Shown here piece by piece: positions 43,794 through 52,456 of a stretch of 64,000 bases of DNA; the first letter of the stretch is position 1, and the number at the start of each line of letters is the position of its first letter. The translations under genes and the position numbers were made by a program. Under the pieces are notes generated by a model. The model was not told the origin of the DNA. It was given only the letters and a program-made list of their open reading frames with translations, and made no database searches. The DNA is from Pseudoxanthomonas sp. (lineage in GTDB: Bacteria; Pseudomonadota; Gammaproteobacteria; Xanthomonadales; Xanthomonadaceae), in assembly GCF_035999195.1 (NCBI RefSeq), contig NZ_DASYGY010000009.1, positions 1,116,001-1,180,000 of the forward strand, in the 5' to 3' direction.

Positions 43794-43859
43794 GCTTGCT
43801 CGACTGCTTTGCTCCGCAGGATGACGATGCCACGCGCAGTCGAGCAAGCTCGACGCTAC
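43794..43859. repeat. Inverted repeat 'gtagcgtcgagcttgctcgac'
   Basis: A left arm GTAGCGTCGAGCTTGCTCGA ending CTGC and an exact reverse complement on the right flank an 18-base centre. Each arm contains its own palindrome (GTCGAGCTTGCTCGAC), so it can form one long or two short hairpins. It fills the ybeZ-ybeY gap and resembles REP-type elements of xanthomonads. Confidence 0.8.
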
Positions 43860-43872
43860 CGAGACATACCCC

Positions 43873-44361
43873 ATGACCCAAGGTCCCGTCCGCCTCGAAG
43901 TCGCCGTCAACTACGCGCTGCCGCGCGCGGGCATTCCGTCCGCGGTGAGTTTCCGCAAGTGGGTCGCGGCGGCGTTGAAGGGCCGCATCCGTGAAGCCGA
44001 CCTGGCCATCCGCATCGTCGACAGCAAGGAGGGCCGCGCGCTCAATCGGCACTACCGGGGCCGCGACTACGCGACCAACGTGCTGAGCTTTCCGGCCGAG
44101 ATGGCCGAGGGCGTCAAGCTGCCCAAGGGCGTGAAGATGCCCCTGCTCGGCGACCTGGTGATCTGCGCCCCGGTCGTCGCGCGCGAGGCGAAGGAACAGA
44201 AGAAGCCGCTGGCCGCGCACTACGCGCACATGACCGTGCACGGCGCGCTGCATCTGCTGGGCTGGGACCACGAGGACGACAAGGAAGCCGAATGCATGGA
44301 ACAGCTCGAACGCGAAATCCTGGCCGAACTCGGCATCGCCGACCCGTATGCGGAAGACTGA
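43873..44361 (+). CDS. ybeY: Endoribonuclease YbeY (rRNA maturation factor)
   Basis: The 162-residue protein has the zinc motif H-x3-H-x5-H in MTVHGALHLLGWDHEDDKEA and the preceding RGRDYATNVLSFPAE and LLGDLVICAPVVAREA segments. It takes part in 16S rRNA 3'-end processing and 70S quality control. No clear Shine-Dalgarno is seen; the ATG follows the repeat. Confidence 0.95.
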   Translation: MTQGPVRLEVAVNYALPRAGIPSAVSFRKWVAAALKGRIREADLAIRIVDSKEGRALNRHYRGRDYATNVLSFPAEMAEGVKLPKGVKMPLLGDLVICAPVVAREAKEQKKPLAAHYAHMTVHGALHLLGWDHEDDKEAECMEQLEREILAELGIADPYAED

Positions 44362-44365
44362 CCTC

Positions 44366-44950
44366 ATGCTGCGCGTCCTGACCTTCGCGCCGCTGCTGGC
44401 GCTGTGGCTGCCGCCGTCCGCCGCCGCGCAGGACACGCGGCCGGACCTTGCCGCCCTGATCGAGTGCCGTGGCGATCTGGGCCAGCTCACCGCGCTGGCG
44501 CCGGTGCTCGAGGATCCGCTGAAAGCGCTGGCCCAGGGGTGGCAGCCGCTGCCGCAGGCCAACATGTTCATGAGCGAGTACCGCCTGCTTTCGCCGATCC
44601 GGGTCTTCGGGCACGACACGCAGCACGTCGCCTTCTCCGGCGGCGGCGTGGTCGCCGTGCTCGACCTGCCCGATCCGCGGCCGCTGGCGAAGCAGCTGGC
44701 GCTCGAAACCGCCATCGACACCCCCGCCAAGGCCATGTTCGGCAAGGAAGTCCGCAGCCAGGAGACCCTGGATCCGGACTCGGGCAAGGCGCTGATCGAC
44801 TCGGCCGTCCTCAACGTCAGCAACGTGTCCTCGCATCCCGGCAAGACGCTGGCCGGCTGCAGCTACAGCCTGGACCTGGCCGAGGACGAGGCCGAGGAAC
44901 CGGACGCGGACGTCGCCTCGCCGCCTGCACCCGCCGTCCAACCGCGCTAG
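44366..44950 (+). CDS. Secreted protein of unknown function
   Basis: The 194-residue protein has a signal peptide (LRVLTFAPLLALWLPPSAAA) and a mature part starting QDTRPDLAALIECRG, with two Cys (IECRG, AGCSYS) and a Pro/Asp/Glu-rich tail. The family is not recognised. GGAAGA precedes ATG 44366; ATG 44348, overlapping ybeY, is an alternative. It lies between ybeY and corC, so it is probably co-transcribed with envelope and ribosome quality genes. Confidence 0.75.
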   Translation: MLRVLTFAPLLALWLPPSAAAQDTRPDLAALIECRGDLGQLTALAPVLEDPLKALAQGWQPLPQANMFMSEYRLLSPIRVFGHDTQHVAFSGGGVVAVLDLPDPRPLAKQLALETAIDTPAKAMFGKEVRSQETLDPDSGKALIDSAVLNVSNVSSHPGKTLAGCSYSLDLAEDEAEEPDADVASPPAPAVQPR

Positions 44951-44990
44951 ACTGCGCGCAACGCCCGCTGCGGGCGACCTTTCCCCCGAG

Positions 44991-45866
44991 ATGTCAGAAG
45001 ACGACAGTACCCTCGCGCCGGAAGGCTCCGACAGACCGTCGGAGAAACGGCGCACCTGGCTGGACCGCCTCAGTTCGGCGTTCTCCGGCGAACCCAGCAC
45101 ACGCGACGACCTGGTGGCCATCCTGCGCGATGCGCAGTCCGACGGCCTGATCGCCGGCGACACCCTCAGGATGATGGAAGGCGCCATCGCGGTCGCCGAC
45201 CTGACCGTGGGCGACGTCATGGTGCCGCGCGCGCAGATGGTCTCCCTGCCGGTCGAGGCGCGCTTCCTCGACCTGATGAAGGAGGTGGTCGAGTCGGGCC
45301 ATTCGCGCTTCCCGGTGCATGGCGAGAACAAGGACGAGATCCTCGGCATCCTGCTGGCCAAGGACCTGTTGCGCGGCGTGGTGGCCGACAACGGTCCGGG
45401 CAGCGTGCGCGAGCTGCTGCGGCCGGCGGTGCTGATTCCCGAGTCGAAGAAGCTCAACCTGCTGCTCAAGGAGTTCCGGCTGTCGCGCAACCACATGGCG
45501 ATCGTCGTGGACGAGTACGGCGGCGTGGCCGGCCTGGTCACCATCGAGGACGTGCTGGAACAGATCGTCGGCGAGATCGACGACGAACACGACGAAGCCG
45601 AGGACGGCGCGGCATTGATCGCGGCGCAGGCCGACGGCCAGTACGTGGTGGATGCGCTGACGCCGATCGCCGACTTCAACGAGCGCTTCGGTGCCGACTT
45701 CCTCGACGACGAATACGACACCGTCGGTGGCCTGATCACCGCCGCCATCGGCCACCTGCCGGAAACCGGCGAAGAGCTGACCCTGGGACGCTTCATGTTC
45801 CGCGTCGCCCGTGCCGATGCGCGCCGCGTGCACGCCTTCCACGTCGGGGTGCTGGCCGATGCGTAA
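44991..45866 (+). CDS. corC: CorC/YbeX CBS-domain protein
   Basis: The 291-residue protein has two CBS domains (VGDVMVPRAQMVSLPVEARF, RLSRNHMAIVVDEYGGVAGL) and a C-terminal CorC_HlyC domain (DFNERFGADFLDDEYDTVGG). YbeX is linked to magnesium/cobalt handling and to ribosome metabolism via the ybeZYX operon. It overlaps the DUF4105 gene by 8 bases. A corA gene lies 3.4 kb downstream. Confidence 0.94.
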   Translation: MSEDDSTLAPEGSDRPSEKRRTWLDRLSSAFSGEPSTRDDLVAILRDAQSDGLIAGDTLRMMEGAIAVADLTVGDVMVPRAQMVSLPVEARFLDLMKEVVESGHSRFPVHGENKDEILGILLAKDLLRGVVADNGPGSVRELLRPAVLIPESKKLNLLLKEFRLSRNHMAIVVDEYGGVAGLVTIEDVLEQIVGEIDDEHDEAEDGAALIAAQADGQYVVDALTPIADFNERFGADFLDDEYDTVGGLITAAIGHLPETGEELTLGRFMFRVARADARRVHAFHVGVLADA

Positions 45867-47037
45867 CGCGGCCGCACGCCTGGCGCTGCTGGGCGTGCTG
45901 TGGCTGCTGGCGGCCAGCGCATGGGCGGCACCGCGGATCGGCGTGGCGACGATGGCGCCGGGCGAGGTGTTCTTCGAGCGCTTCGGCCACAACGCGATCG
46001 TCGTGGTCGATCCCGCCACGGGCGATGCGATCTCGTACAACTTCGGCTTCTTCGATCCGGGCGAAGCCGATTTCGTCGGCAACTTCGCCCGCGGCCACAT
46101 GATGTATTACCTGGTCGCGCTGCCGTTCGAGCAGGATCTGGCGCAGTACCGCGACAGCGGACGCGGCGTGTCGCTGCAGTGGCTGGATATCGATCCGGCA
46201 CAGGCGCAGGCACTGGCAGCTGCGCTGGCCGAGCGGGCGAAGCCGGAGAACGCACGCTACCGCTACGACTACTTCACCTCCAACTGCTCCACCCAGGTGC
46301 GCGATGCGCTGGACGCCGCGCTCGGCGGCCGGCTGAAGTCGCAGCTGGCTGGGCGCTCGCGCGGCAACACGTTCCGCAGCGAAGCGGTGCGGCTGGCCTC
46401 GCCGGCCACGTGGATGTGGCTGGGCTTCGACCTGGGCCTCGGCCCGAATGCGGACAAGCCGATGTCGCGCTGGGAGGAAGCCTACGTGCCGATGCGCCTG
46501 GCCGACAGCCTGCGCGAGGCGAAGAACGCGGCCGGCCGTCCGTTGGTGCAGTCGGAAATGCAGCTGCTGCCGCACCGTATCGCCGCCGAACCGGCGGAAA
46601 CGCCTCGCCGCTGGCTGCCCTGGCTCGGTGCCGGCGTACTGCTCGCGATCGTCGTCGCGCTCGCCGGACGGCGCTGGCCGCGCGTCGTTGCGGGCCTCGC
46701 CATACCGTTCTGGCTGCTGTGCTTCGTTGCCGGCGGCGTGCTGGTCTATCTGTGGGGCTTCACCGAGCACTGGGCCGCGTGGGCCAACCGCAACCTGCTG
46801 CTGCTGAACCCGCTGTGCCTGCTGCTGGTGCCTGGCGCAATTTCCGTGCTGCGCCGCCGCACGCCACCGGCCTGGTTCGGATGGCTGGCGGTGGCAATTG
46901 CGACGGGCGCCATGGTCGCGTGGTTCCTGCACTGGCTGCCGTTGCGGCTGCAATACAACCAGACCTGGATTGCGCTGCTGCTGCCCGTGCACCTCGCGCT
47001 TGCATACGTATTCATGCCGCGGCGCTTGTCGCGCTGA
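45859..47037 (+). CDS. DUF4105 (Lnb-type) periplasmic domain protein with five membrane spans
   Basis: The 392-residue protein has a signal peptide (LGVLWLLAASAWAAPRIG) and a DUF4105 domain with H44 in FFERFGHNAIVVVDPATG and C143 in YFTSNCSTQVRDALDAAL, the likely catalytic pair. From about residue 250 there are five hydrophobic spans. This is the layout of the Lnb family, in which a Bdellovibrio member N-acylates lipoproteins. The gene overlaps corC, the position held by lnt in E. coli (ybeX-lnt). A lipoprotein-acylation role is therefore attractive but inferred; Lnt may exist elsewhere in the genome. Confidence 0.85.
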   Translation: MRNAAARLALLGVLWLLAASAWAAPRIGVATMAPGEVFFERFGHNAIVVVDPATGDAISYNFGFFDPGEADFVGNFARGHMMYYLVALPFEQDLAQYRDSGRGVSLQWLDIDPAQAQALAAALAERAKPENARYRYDYFTSNCSTQVRDALDAALGGRLKSQLAGRSRGNTFRSEAVRLASPATWMWLGFDLGLGPNADKPMSRWEEAYVPMRLADSLREAKNAAGRPLVQSEMQLLPHRIAAEPAETPRRWLPWLGAGVLLAIVVALAGRRWPRVVAGLAIPFWLLCFVAGGVLVYLWGFTEHWAAWANRNLLLLNPLCLLLVPGAISVLRRRTPPAWFGWLAVAIATGAMVAWFLHWLPLRLQYNQTWIALLLPVHLALAYVFMPRRLSR

Positions 47038-47082
47038 GCCATGCCACGCACGATGCGGCCCTCTGCTCACCGCGAGGGTCGC

Positions 47083-49104
47083 ATGCTCCGTTTCCTTTCC
47101 ACGCTCGCCGTGTTCGCCGTCGCGGCAACCGCACATGCGGGGCCCGGTCCGCGGATCGCCTCTCCCGACGGATCCATCGTGGTGGAACTGTCCACCGACA
47201 ACGACGGCCGTCCCGCCTACGCCGTGTCGCGCAAGGGACAGCCCGTCCTCACGCCGTCCCGCCTCGGCTTCCTGCTGCTGGAGGCGCCGAAGTTCGAGCG
47301 CAACCTCGAGATCGTGCAGCCGCGCACCCGGACGTTCGATGAGACCTGGGAACAGCCCTGGGGTGAGCGCCGCTACATCCGCAACCACTACAACGAACTG
47401 ACCGTCACGCTGAAGGAAAAGGCCAAGCCGTTCCGCCAGTTCGACGTGGTGTTCCGCGTGTTCGACGACGGCGTGGGCTTCCGCTACCGCTTCCCGAAGC
47501 AGGCAGGCCTGGAGCAGGTGAAGATCGGCGAGGAGCTGACGGAGTTCTCGCTGGCGCGCGATGCGACGGCGTGGTGGATCCCGGCCGGTGAATGGAACCG
47601 CGAGGAGTACCTGTACCACCGCACGCCGGTGCAGCAGGTCGGCGATGCGCAGACGCCGATCACCTTCAAGTTCGACGACGGCACCCACCTGTCGATCCAT
47701 GAGGCCTCGCTGGTCGACTACAGCGGCATGAACCTGACCCGCGTCGAGGATCGTCGCCTGAAGGCCGACCTGACGCCCGGCATCGGCGAAGGCAAGGTGG
47801 TGCGCGCCGCACCGTTCGACACGCCGTGGCGCACGCTGCTGCTGAGCGACGACGCCGCGGGCCTGGCGATGTCCAGCCTGACGCTCAACCTCAACGAGCC
47901 CAACGCGCTCGGCGACGTGTCGTGGGTGAAGCCGATGAAGTACGTCGGCGTGTGGTGGGAAATGCACCTGGAGCTGAAGAGTTGGGCGTCGGGACCGAAA
48001 CACGGCGCCACCAACGAGAACGTGCGCAAGCACATCGACTTCGCCGCCAAACACGGTTTCGGTGGGGTGCTGGTGGAAGGCTGGAATGTCGGCTGGGACG
48101 GCGACTGGTTCGGCAATGGCGAGGATTTCAGCTTCACGAAGTCGTATCCCGATTTCGATCTGGAAGCCCTGAGCGCCTATGCGCGTTCGAAGAACGTGGT
48201 GCTGATCGGCCATCATGAGACGTCAGGCAACGCCGCGCACTACGAAGCGCAGTTGGGCGATGCCTTCGACCTGTACCAGCGCGTCGGCGTGCCGGCGGTG
48301 AAGACCGGCTACGTCGCCGATGCCGGTCAGGCCAAGGTCACCGGCACCGACGGCAAGCGCCACTATGCGTGGCATGAAGGCCAGGACATGGCGCGCCATC
48401 ACCTGAAGGTGGTGACCGAAGCCGCCAAGCGCCGCATTTCGGTCAACCCGCACGAACCGGTCAAGGACAGCGGCCTGCGCCGTACCTACCCGAACTGGAT
48501 CACCCGCGAGGGCGCGCGCGGCATGGAGTTCAGCGCCTGGGGCCAACCCGGCAACCCGCCCGAGCACGAGGCCAACCTGGTGTTCACGCGCCTGCTCGCC
48601 GGCCCGATGGACTACACACCCGGCATCTTCGGCATGAAGACCCGCTCCACCGATGGCATCGCCACCACCTGGGCCAAGCAGCTGTCGCTGTATGTCGTCA
48701 TCTACAGCCCGCTGCAGATGGCCGCCGACCTGCTGGAGAACTACGAGAAGAACCCGGCGCCGTTCCAGTTCATCAAGGACGTGCCGGTGGACTGGGACGA
48801 CACGCGCGTGCTGAACGGCGAGGTGGGCGACTACGTGACCATCGCGCGCAAGGAGCGCGGTGGCGACGACTGGTATCTCGGTTCGCTGACCGACGAGGAT
48901 GGCCGCACGCTGAGCGTTCCGCTGTCCTTCCTCGACGAGGGCCGCCGATACACCGCGCAGATCTACCGCGACGGCGACAAGGCCCACTGGAAGACCGCGC
49001 CGCAGGACATCGTGATCGAAGAGCGCAGCGTCGCCCGCGGCGATACGCTGACGCTGAAGCTCGCGCCCGGTGGTGGGCAGGCGATCCGGTTCGTGGCGCA
49101 GTGA
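47083..49104 (+). CDS. Glycoside hydrolase family 97 protein (alpha-glucosidase type)
   Basis: The 673-residue secreted protein has a signal peptide (MLRFLSTLAVFAVAATAHAG), an N-terminal beta-sandwich (PDGSIVVELSTDNDGRPAYA), a TIM-barrel core (KYVGVWWEMHLELKSWASGP, FGGVLVEGWNVGWDGDWF) and a C-terminal beta domain, as in SusB. The family Glu-containing motifs VNPHEPVKDSGLRRTYPNW and TREGARGMEF are kept. VPAVKTGYVAD has Gly where retaining alpha-galactosidases carry the Asp nucleophile, suggesting an inverting alpha-glucosidase. GAGGG precedes ATG 47083, chosen over ATG 47041 for its signal peptide. No sugar transporter or sus-like partner is adjacent. Confidence 0.92.
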   Translation: MLRFLSTLAVFAVAATAHAGPGPRIASPDGSIVVELSTDNDGRPAYAVSRKGQPVLTPSRLGFLLLEAPKFERNLEIVQPRTRTFDETWEQPWGERRYIRNHYNELTVTLKEKAKPFRQFDVVFRVFDDGVGFRYRFPKQAGLEQVKIGEELTEFSLARDATAWWIPAGEWNREEYLYHRTPVQQVGDAQTPITFKFDDGTHLSIHEASLVDYSGMNLTRVEDRRLKADLTPGIGEGKVVRAAPFDTPWRTLLLSDDAAGLAMSSLTLNLNEPNALGDVSWVKPMKYVGVWWEMHLELKSWASGPKHGATNENVRKHIDFAAKHGFGGVLVEGWNVGWDGDWFGNGEDFSFTKSYPDFDLEALSAYARSKNVVLIGHHETSGNAAHYEAQLGDAFDLYQRVGVPAVKTGYVADAGQAKVTGTDGKRHYAWHEGQDMARHHLKVVTEAAKRRISVNPHEPVKDSGLRRTYPNWITREGARGMEFSAWGQPGNPPEHEANLVFTRLLAGPMDYTPGIFGMKTRSTDGIATTWAKQLSLYVVIYSPLQMAADLLENYEKNPAPFQFIKDVPVDWDDTRVLNGEVGDYVTIARKERGGDDWYLGSLTDEDGRTLSVPLSFLDEGRRYTAQIYRDGDKAHWKTAPQDIVIEERSVARGDTLTLKLAPGGGQAIRFVAQ

Positions 49105-49114
49105 CATGAACCAG

Positions 49115-49191
49115 GTTGTGGGAGCGACGTAAGTCGCGAACGGGATCAGATGCGCTGGACCTTCCATCGCGACTGACGTCGCTCCCACAAC
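49115..49191. repeat. Inverted repeat 'gtgggagcgacgtaagtcgcga' (REP-like)
   Basis: Arms GTTGTGGGAGCGACGTAAGT.. and ..ACGTCGCTCCCACAAC flank about 27 bases. The arms match the repeat at 52741-52803 in the GGAGCGACGT(A/G)AGTCGCGA core. The element follows the GH97 gene. Confidence 0.8.
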
Positions 49192-49240
49192 AGCGGATAC
49201 GGGCTTGTCGGACGCGGCGGCGTGGCGCACGATCCCCGCC

Positions 49241-50254
49241 ATGAACGACCTCGCGAACTCCGACACGAAGCCCGCCCTGCCCCAGTGCGTCATCAACTGC
49301 GTGGTCTACGACCAGGGCGGCAAGCGGCGCGACATCGGCCTGGACGAGATCAGCGATGTCCTCGCCGTCGACGACGGCAGTTTCATCTGGGTGGGGCTGT
49401 ACGAGCCGGCCGATACGATCCTGGAGAAGCTGCAGGAGGAGTTCTGCCTGCACGACCTGGCCGTGGAGGACGCGCAGAACGCACACCAGCGACCCAAGCT
49501 GGAGGCCTACGGCAACTCGCTGTTCGTCGCGGTGCATACCGCTCAGGTGGTCGACGACCGCATCCGGTTCGGCGAGACGCATGCTTTCCTCGGCCCGCGC
49601 TACCTGGTGACGGTGCGCCACGGCGCGTCGCTGTCGTACGCACCGGTGCGCGAGCGCGTGCAGCGCGAACCGGAGCTGCTGGCGCTCGGTCCCTCCTACG
49701 GCCTGTATGCGGTGCTCGACTACGTGGTCGACAACTACCGGCCGATCATCGACCAGTTCAAGCAGACGCTGGACACACTGGAAAAGGACATCTTCTCGGA
49801 CACCTATCGACGGGTGACCGTGGTGAAACTGTACGAGCTGAAGCGCGAACTGACCCAGATGCGGCTGGCGGTCGCGCCGCTGCAGGATGTGCTGGCGCAG
49901 TTGACCCGTTCGCAGAGCGCGCTGATCCCGGAAGAAGTGCGGCTCTACTTCCGCGACGTGCAGGACCATGTACTGCGCGTCAACGAATACACCGACACCC
50001 TGCGCGAGATGCTGACCACCGCGCTCAGCGTGAACCTGTCGCTGGTGACGCTGGCGCAGGGCGAGATCGTCAAGCGGCTGGGTGCCTGGGCCGCGCTGCT
50101 GGCAGCTCCGACCCTGATCACCAGCTGGTACGGCATGAACTTCAAGCACATGCCGGAACTGGGCGGCCGTTTCGCCTACCCCGTCCTCATCGCCGGCGTG
50201 GCACTGGCCTGTTTCGGGCTGTATCGCCTCTTCAAGCGCTCGCGCTGGCTCTGA
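49241..50254 (+). CDS. corA: Magnesium/cobalt transporter CorA
   Basis: The 337-residue protein has the large cytoplasmic domain (FIWVGLYEPADTILEKLQEE, HDLAVEDAQNAHQRPKLEAY), the long stalk helix (VTVVKLYELKRELTQMRLAV), and two C-terminal spans with the selectivity motif YGMN in LITSWYGMNFKHMPELGG. It forms a pentameric channel for Mg2+ and Co2+. The frame extends to a TTG at 49205, but ATG 49241 is preferred. Confidence 0.95.
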   Translation: MNDLANSDTKPALPQCVINCVVYDQGGKRRDIGLDEISDVLAVDDGSFIWVGLYEPADTILEKLQEEFCLHDLAVEDAQNAHQRPKLEAYGNSLFVAVHTAQVVDDRIRFGETHAFLGPRYLVTVRHGASLSYAPVRERVQREPELLALGPSYGLYAVLDYVVDNYRPIIDQFKQTLDTLEKDIFSDTYRRVTVVKLYELKRELTQMRLAVAPLQDVLAQLTRSQSALIPEEVRLYFRDVQDHVLRVNEYTDTLREMLTTALSVNLSLVTLAQGEIVKRLGAWAALLAAPTLITSWYGMNFKHMPELGGRFAYPVLIAGVALACFGLYRLFKRSRWL

Positions 50255-50273
50255 GTCCCTGCAACCCCGGACT

Positions 50274-50287
50274 GCGACCAAAGTCGA
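50274..50287. promoter_or_regulatory. Inverted repeat upstream of cstA, candidate operator
   Basis: GCGACCAAAGTCGA contains CGAC-CAAA-GTCG, a short dyad 79 bases ahead of the cstA start. Its form is like sites bound by response regulators of acetate and carbon scavenging genes in related bacteria. That comparison is from memory, and only the dyad itself is seen. Confidence 0.35.
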
Positions 50288-50365
50288 AGGCCGAATCCGG
50301 CGTTACGGATTGACCGGCCCCGCGCATGGGGGGACCCTTGTGGCGACTTGCCGGAGGGTGTCCGA

Positions 50366-52453
50366 ATGAATGGTTTTTCCAAGATCGGCTGGGCCGCGCT
50401 CGCGCTGCTCGGTGCGGCGTGCCTGGGTGTGGTGGCTCTGCGCCAGGGCGAGCAGATCAGCGCGCTGTGGATCGTGGTGGCGGCGGTGTCCATCTACCTG
50501 GTCGCCTACCGCTACTACAGCCTGTACATCGCGAAGAACGTGATGGGCCTGGACCCCACCCGGGCCACGCCGGCGCACCTGAACAACGACGGCCTGGACT
50601 ACGTGCCCACCAACAAGCACGTGCTGTTCGGCCACCACTTCGCCGCCATTGCCGGCGCCGGCCCGCTGGTCGGCCCGGTGCTCGCCGCGCAGATGGGCTA
50701 CCTGCCCGGCATGCTGTGGCTGATCACCGGCGTGGTGCTGGCCGGTGCGGTGCAGGATTTCATGGTCCTGTTCATCTCCAGTCGCCGCAACGGCCGCTCC
50801 CTCGGCGACCTGGTCCGCGAGGAAATGGGTCAGGTGGCCGGCACCATCGCGCTGTTCGGCGCCTTCCAGATCATGATCATCATCCTGGCGGTGCTGGCGA
50901 TGATCGTGGTGAAGGCGCTGGCCGAAAGCCCGTGGGGCATGTTCACGGTGATCGCCACCATGCCCATCGCGATCTTCATGGGCGTCTACATGCGTTACAT
51001 CCGGCCCGGCAGGATCGGCGAGATCTCGGTGGTCGGCATCGTCCTGCTGCTGCTCGCCATCTGGTTCGGCGGCAAGGTTGGCGCGCATCCGACCTGGGGC
51101 CCGGCCTTCACCTTCACCGGCACCCAGATCACCTGGATGCTGATCGGCTACGGCTTCGTCGCCGCCGTGCTGCCCGTATGGCTGCTGCTGGCGCCGCGCG
51201 ACTACCTGTCGACCTTCCTGAAGATCGGCGTGATCGTCGCGCTGGCCATCGGCATCGTCATCGCCAGCCCGGAAGTGACCTCGCTGAAGATGCCGGCGTT
51301 CACCGAGTTCGCCGCCAGCGGCGACGGACCGGTCTGGAAAGGCGGACTGTTCCCGTTCCTGTTCATCACCATCGCCTGCGGCGCGGTGTCGGGCTTCCAT
51401 GCGCTGATCAGCTCGGGCACCACGCCCAAGCTGCTGGCCAACGAGATGCACACCCGTTACATCGGCTACGGCGGCATGCTGATGGAATCCTTCGTGGCGA
51501 TCATGGCGCTGGTGGCCGCGTCGATCCTGGACCCGGGCATCTACTTCGCGATGAACAGCCCCGCCGCCGTCCTCGGTACCGACGTGCAGAGCGCGGCCGC
51601 GGCGGTCAGCAACATGGGCTTCGTGATCACGCCGGAGGCGCTCGAGCTGAAGGCGCAGCAGATCGGCGAGCACACCATCATCTCGCGCGCCGGCGGCGCA
51701 CCGACGCTGGCCGTGGGCATCGCGGTGATCCTGCACGATGCCCTGCCCGGCGGCGACGCGATGATGGCGTTCTGGTACCACTTCGCCATCCTATTCGAGG
51801 CGCTGTTCATCCTGACCGCGGTGGATGCGGGCACGCGCGCAGGCCGCTTCATGCTGCAGGACCTGCTGGGCAACTTCATCCCCCCGCTGCGCAAGACGGA
51901 TTCCTGGGGCGCGAACGTCATCGGCACCGCCGGCTGCGTCGCGCTGTGGGGCTACTTCCTGTACCAGGGAGTGGTGGATCCGTTAGGCGGCATCAATACG
52001 TTGTGGCCGCTGTTCGGCATCGCCAACCAGATGCTGGCCGGCATCGCGCTGATGCTGTGCACGGTGGTGCTGTTCAAGATGAAGCGCGACCGCTACGCAT
52101 GGGTCACCATCGTGCCGGCCGTGTGGCTGCTGATCTGCACGACCTATGCGGGGCTGATCAAGATCTTCGACGGCAATCCCGCCGTGGGTTTCGTGGCGCA
52201 GGCGAAGAAGTACCAGGCCGCCATCGCCGACGGCCAGCTGCTCGGCGCCGCCAAGAGCATGGGCCAGATGCACCAGGTGGTGGTCAACAGCTACGTCAAC
52301 ACCGCGCTGACGGTGCTGTTCCTGTTCGTGGTGTTCAGCGTGCTGTTCTATGCCGTACGCGCGATCGCCAAGGCACGCGCCAGCAGCGTGAGGACCGATC
52401 GCGAGACGCCGTACGTGGCGCTGAGCGACGAACAGCAGAAGGTCTGGCTGTAA
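50366..52453 (+). CDS. cstA: Carbon starvation protein CstA (pyruvate/peptide transporter family)
   Basis: The 695-residue membrane protein has the CstA N terminus (VSIYLVAYRYYSLYIAKNVM, YVPTNKHVLFGHHFAAIAGA, GPLVGPVLAAQMGYLPGMLW), about 16 to 18 spans, and the C-terminal DUF4161-like region (AGIALMLCTVVLFKMKRDRY). In E. coli CstA and its paralogue BtsT take up pyruvate, and CstA was first linked to peptide use during carbon starvation. GGAGGG lies before ATG 50366. It is followed by the small ybdD gene, the standard pair. Confidence 0.95.
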   Translation: MNGFSKIGWAALALLGAACLGVVALRQGEQISALWIVVAAVSIYLVAYRYYSLYIAKNVMGLDPTRATPAHLNNDGLDYVPTNKHVLFGHHFAAIAGAGPLVGPVLAAQMGYLPGMLWLITGVVLAGAVQDFMVLFISSRRNGRSLGDLVREEMGQVAGTIALFGAFQIMIIILAVLAMIVVKALAESPWGMFTVIATMPIAIFMGVYMRYIRPGRIGEISVVGIVLLLLAIWFGGKVGAHPTWGPAFTFTGTQITWMLIGYGFVAAVLPVWLLLAPRDYLSTFLKIGVIVALAIGIVIASPEVTSLKMPAFTEFAASGDGPVWKGGLFPFLFITIACGAVSGFHALISSGTTPKLLANEMHTRYIGYGGMLMESFVAIMALVAASILDPGIYFAMNSPAAVLGTDVQSAAAAVSNMGFVITPEALELKAQQIGEHTIISRAGGAPTLAVGIAVILHDALPGGDAMMAFWYHFAILFEALFILTAVDAGTRAGRFMLQDLLGNFIPPLRKTDSWGANVIGTAGCVALWGYFLYQGVVDPLGGINTLWPLFGIANQMLAGIALMLCTVVLFKMKRDRYAWVTIVPAVWLLICTTYAGLIKIFDGNPAVGFVAQAKKYQAAIADGQLLGAAKSMGQMHQVVVNSYVNTALTVLFLFVVFSVLFYAVRAIAKARASSVRTDRETPYVALSDEQQKVWL

Positions 52454-52456
52454 GCC

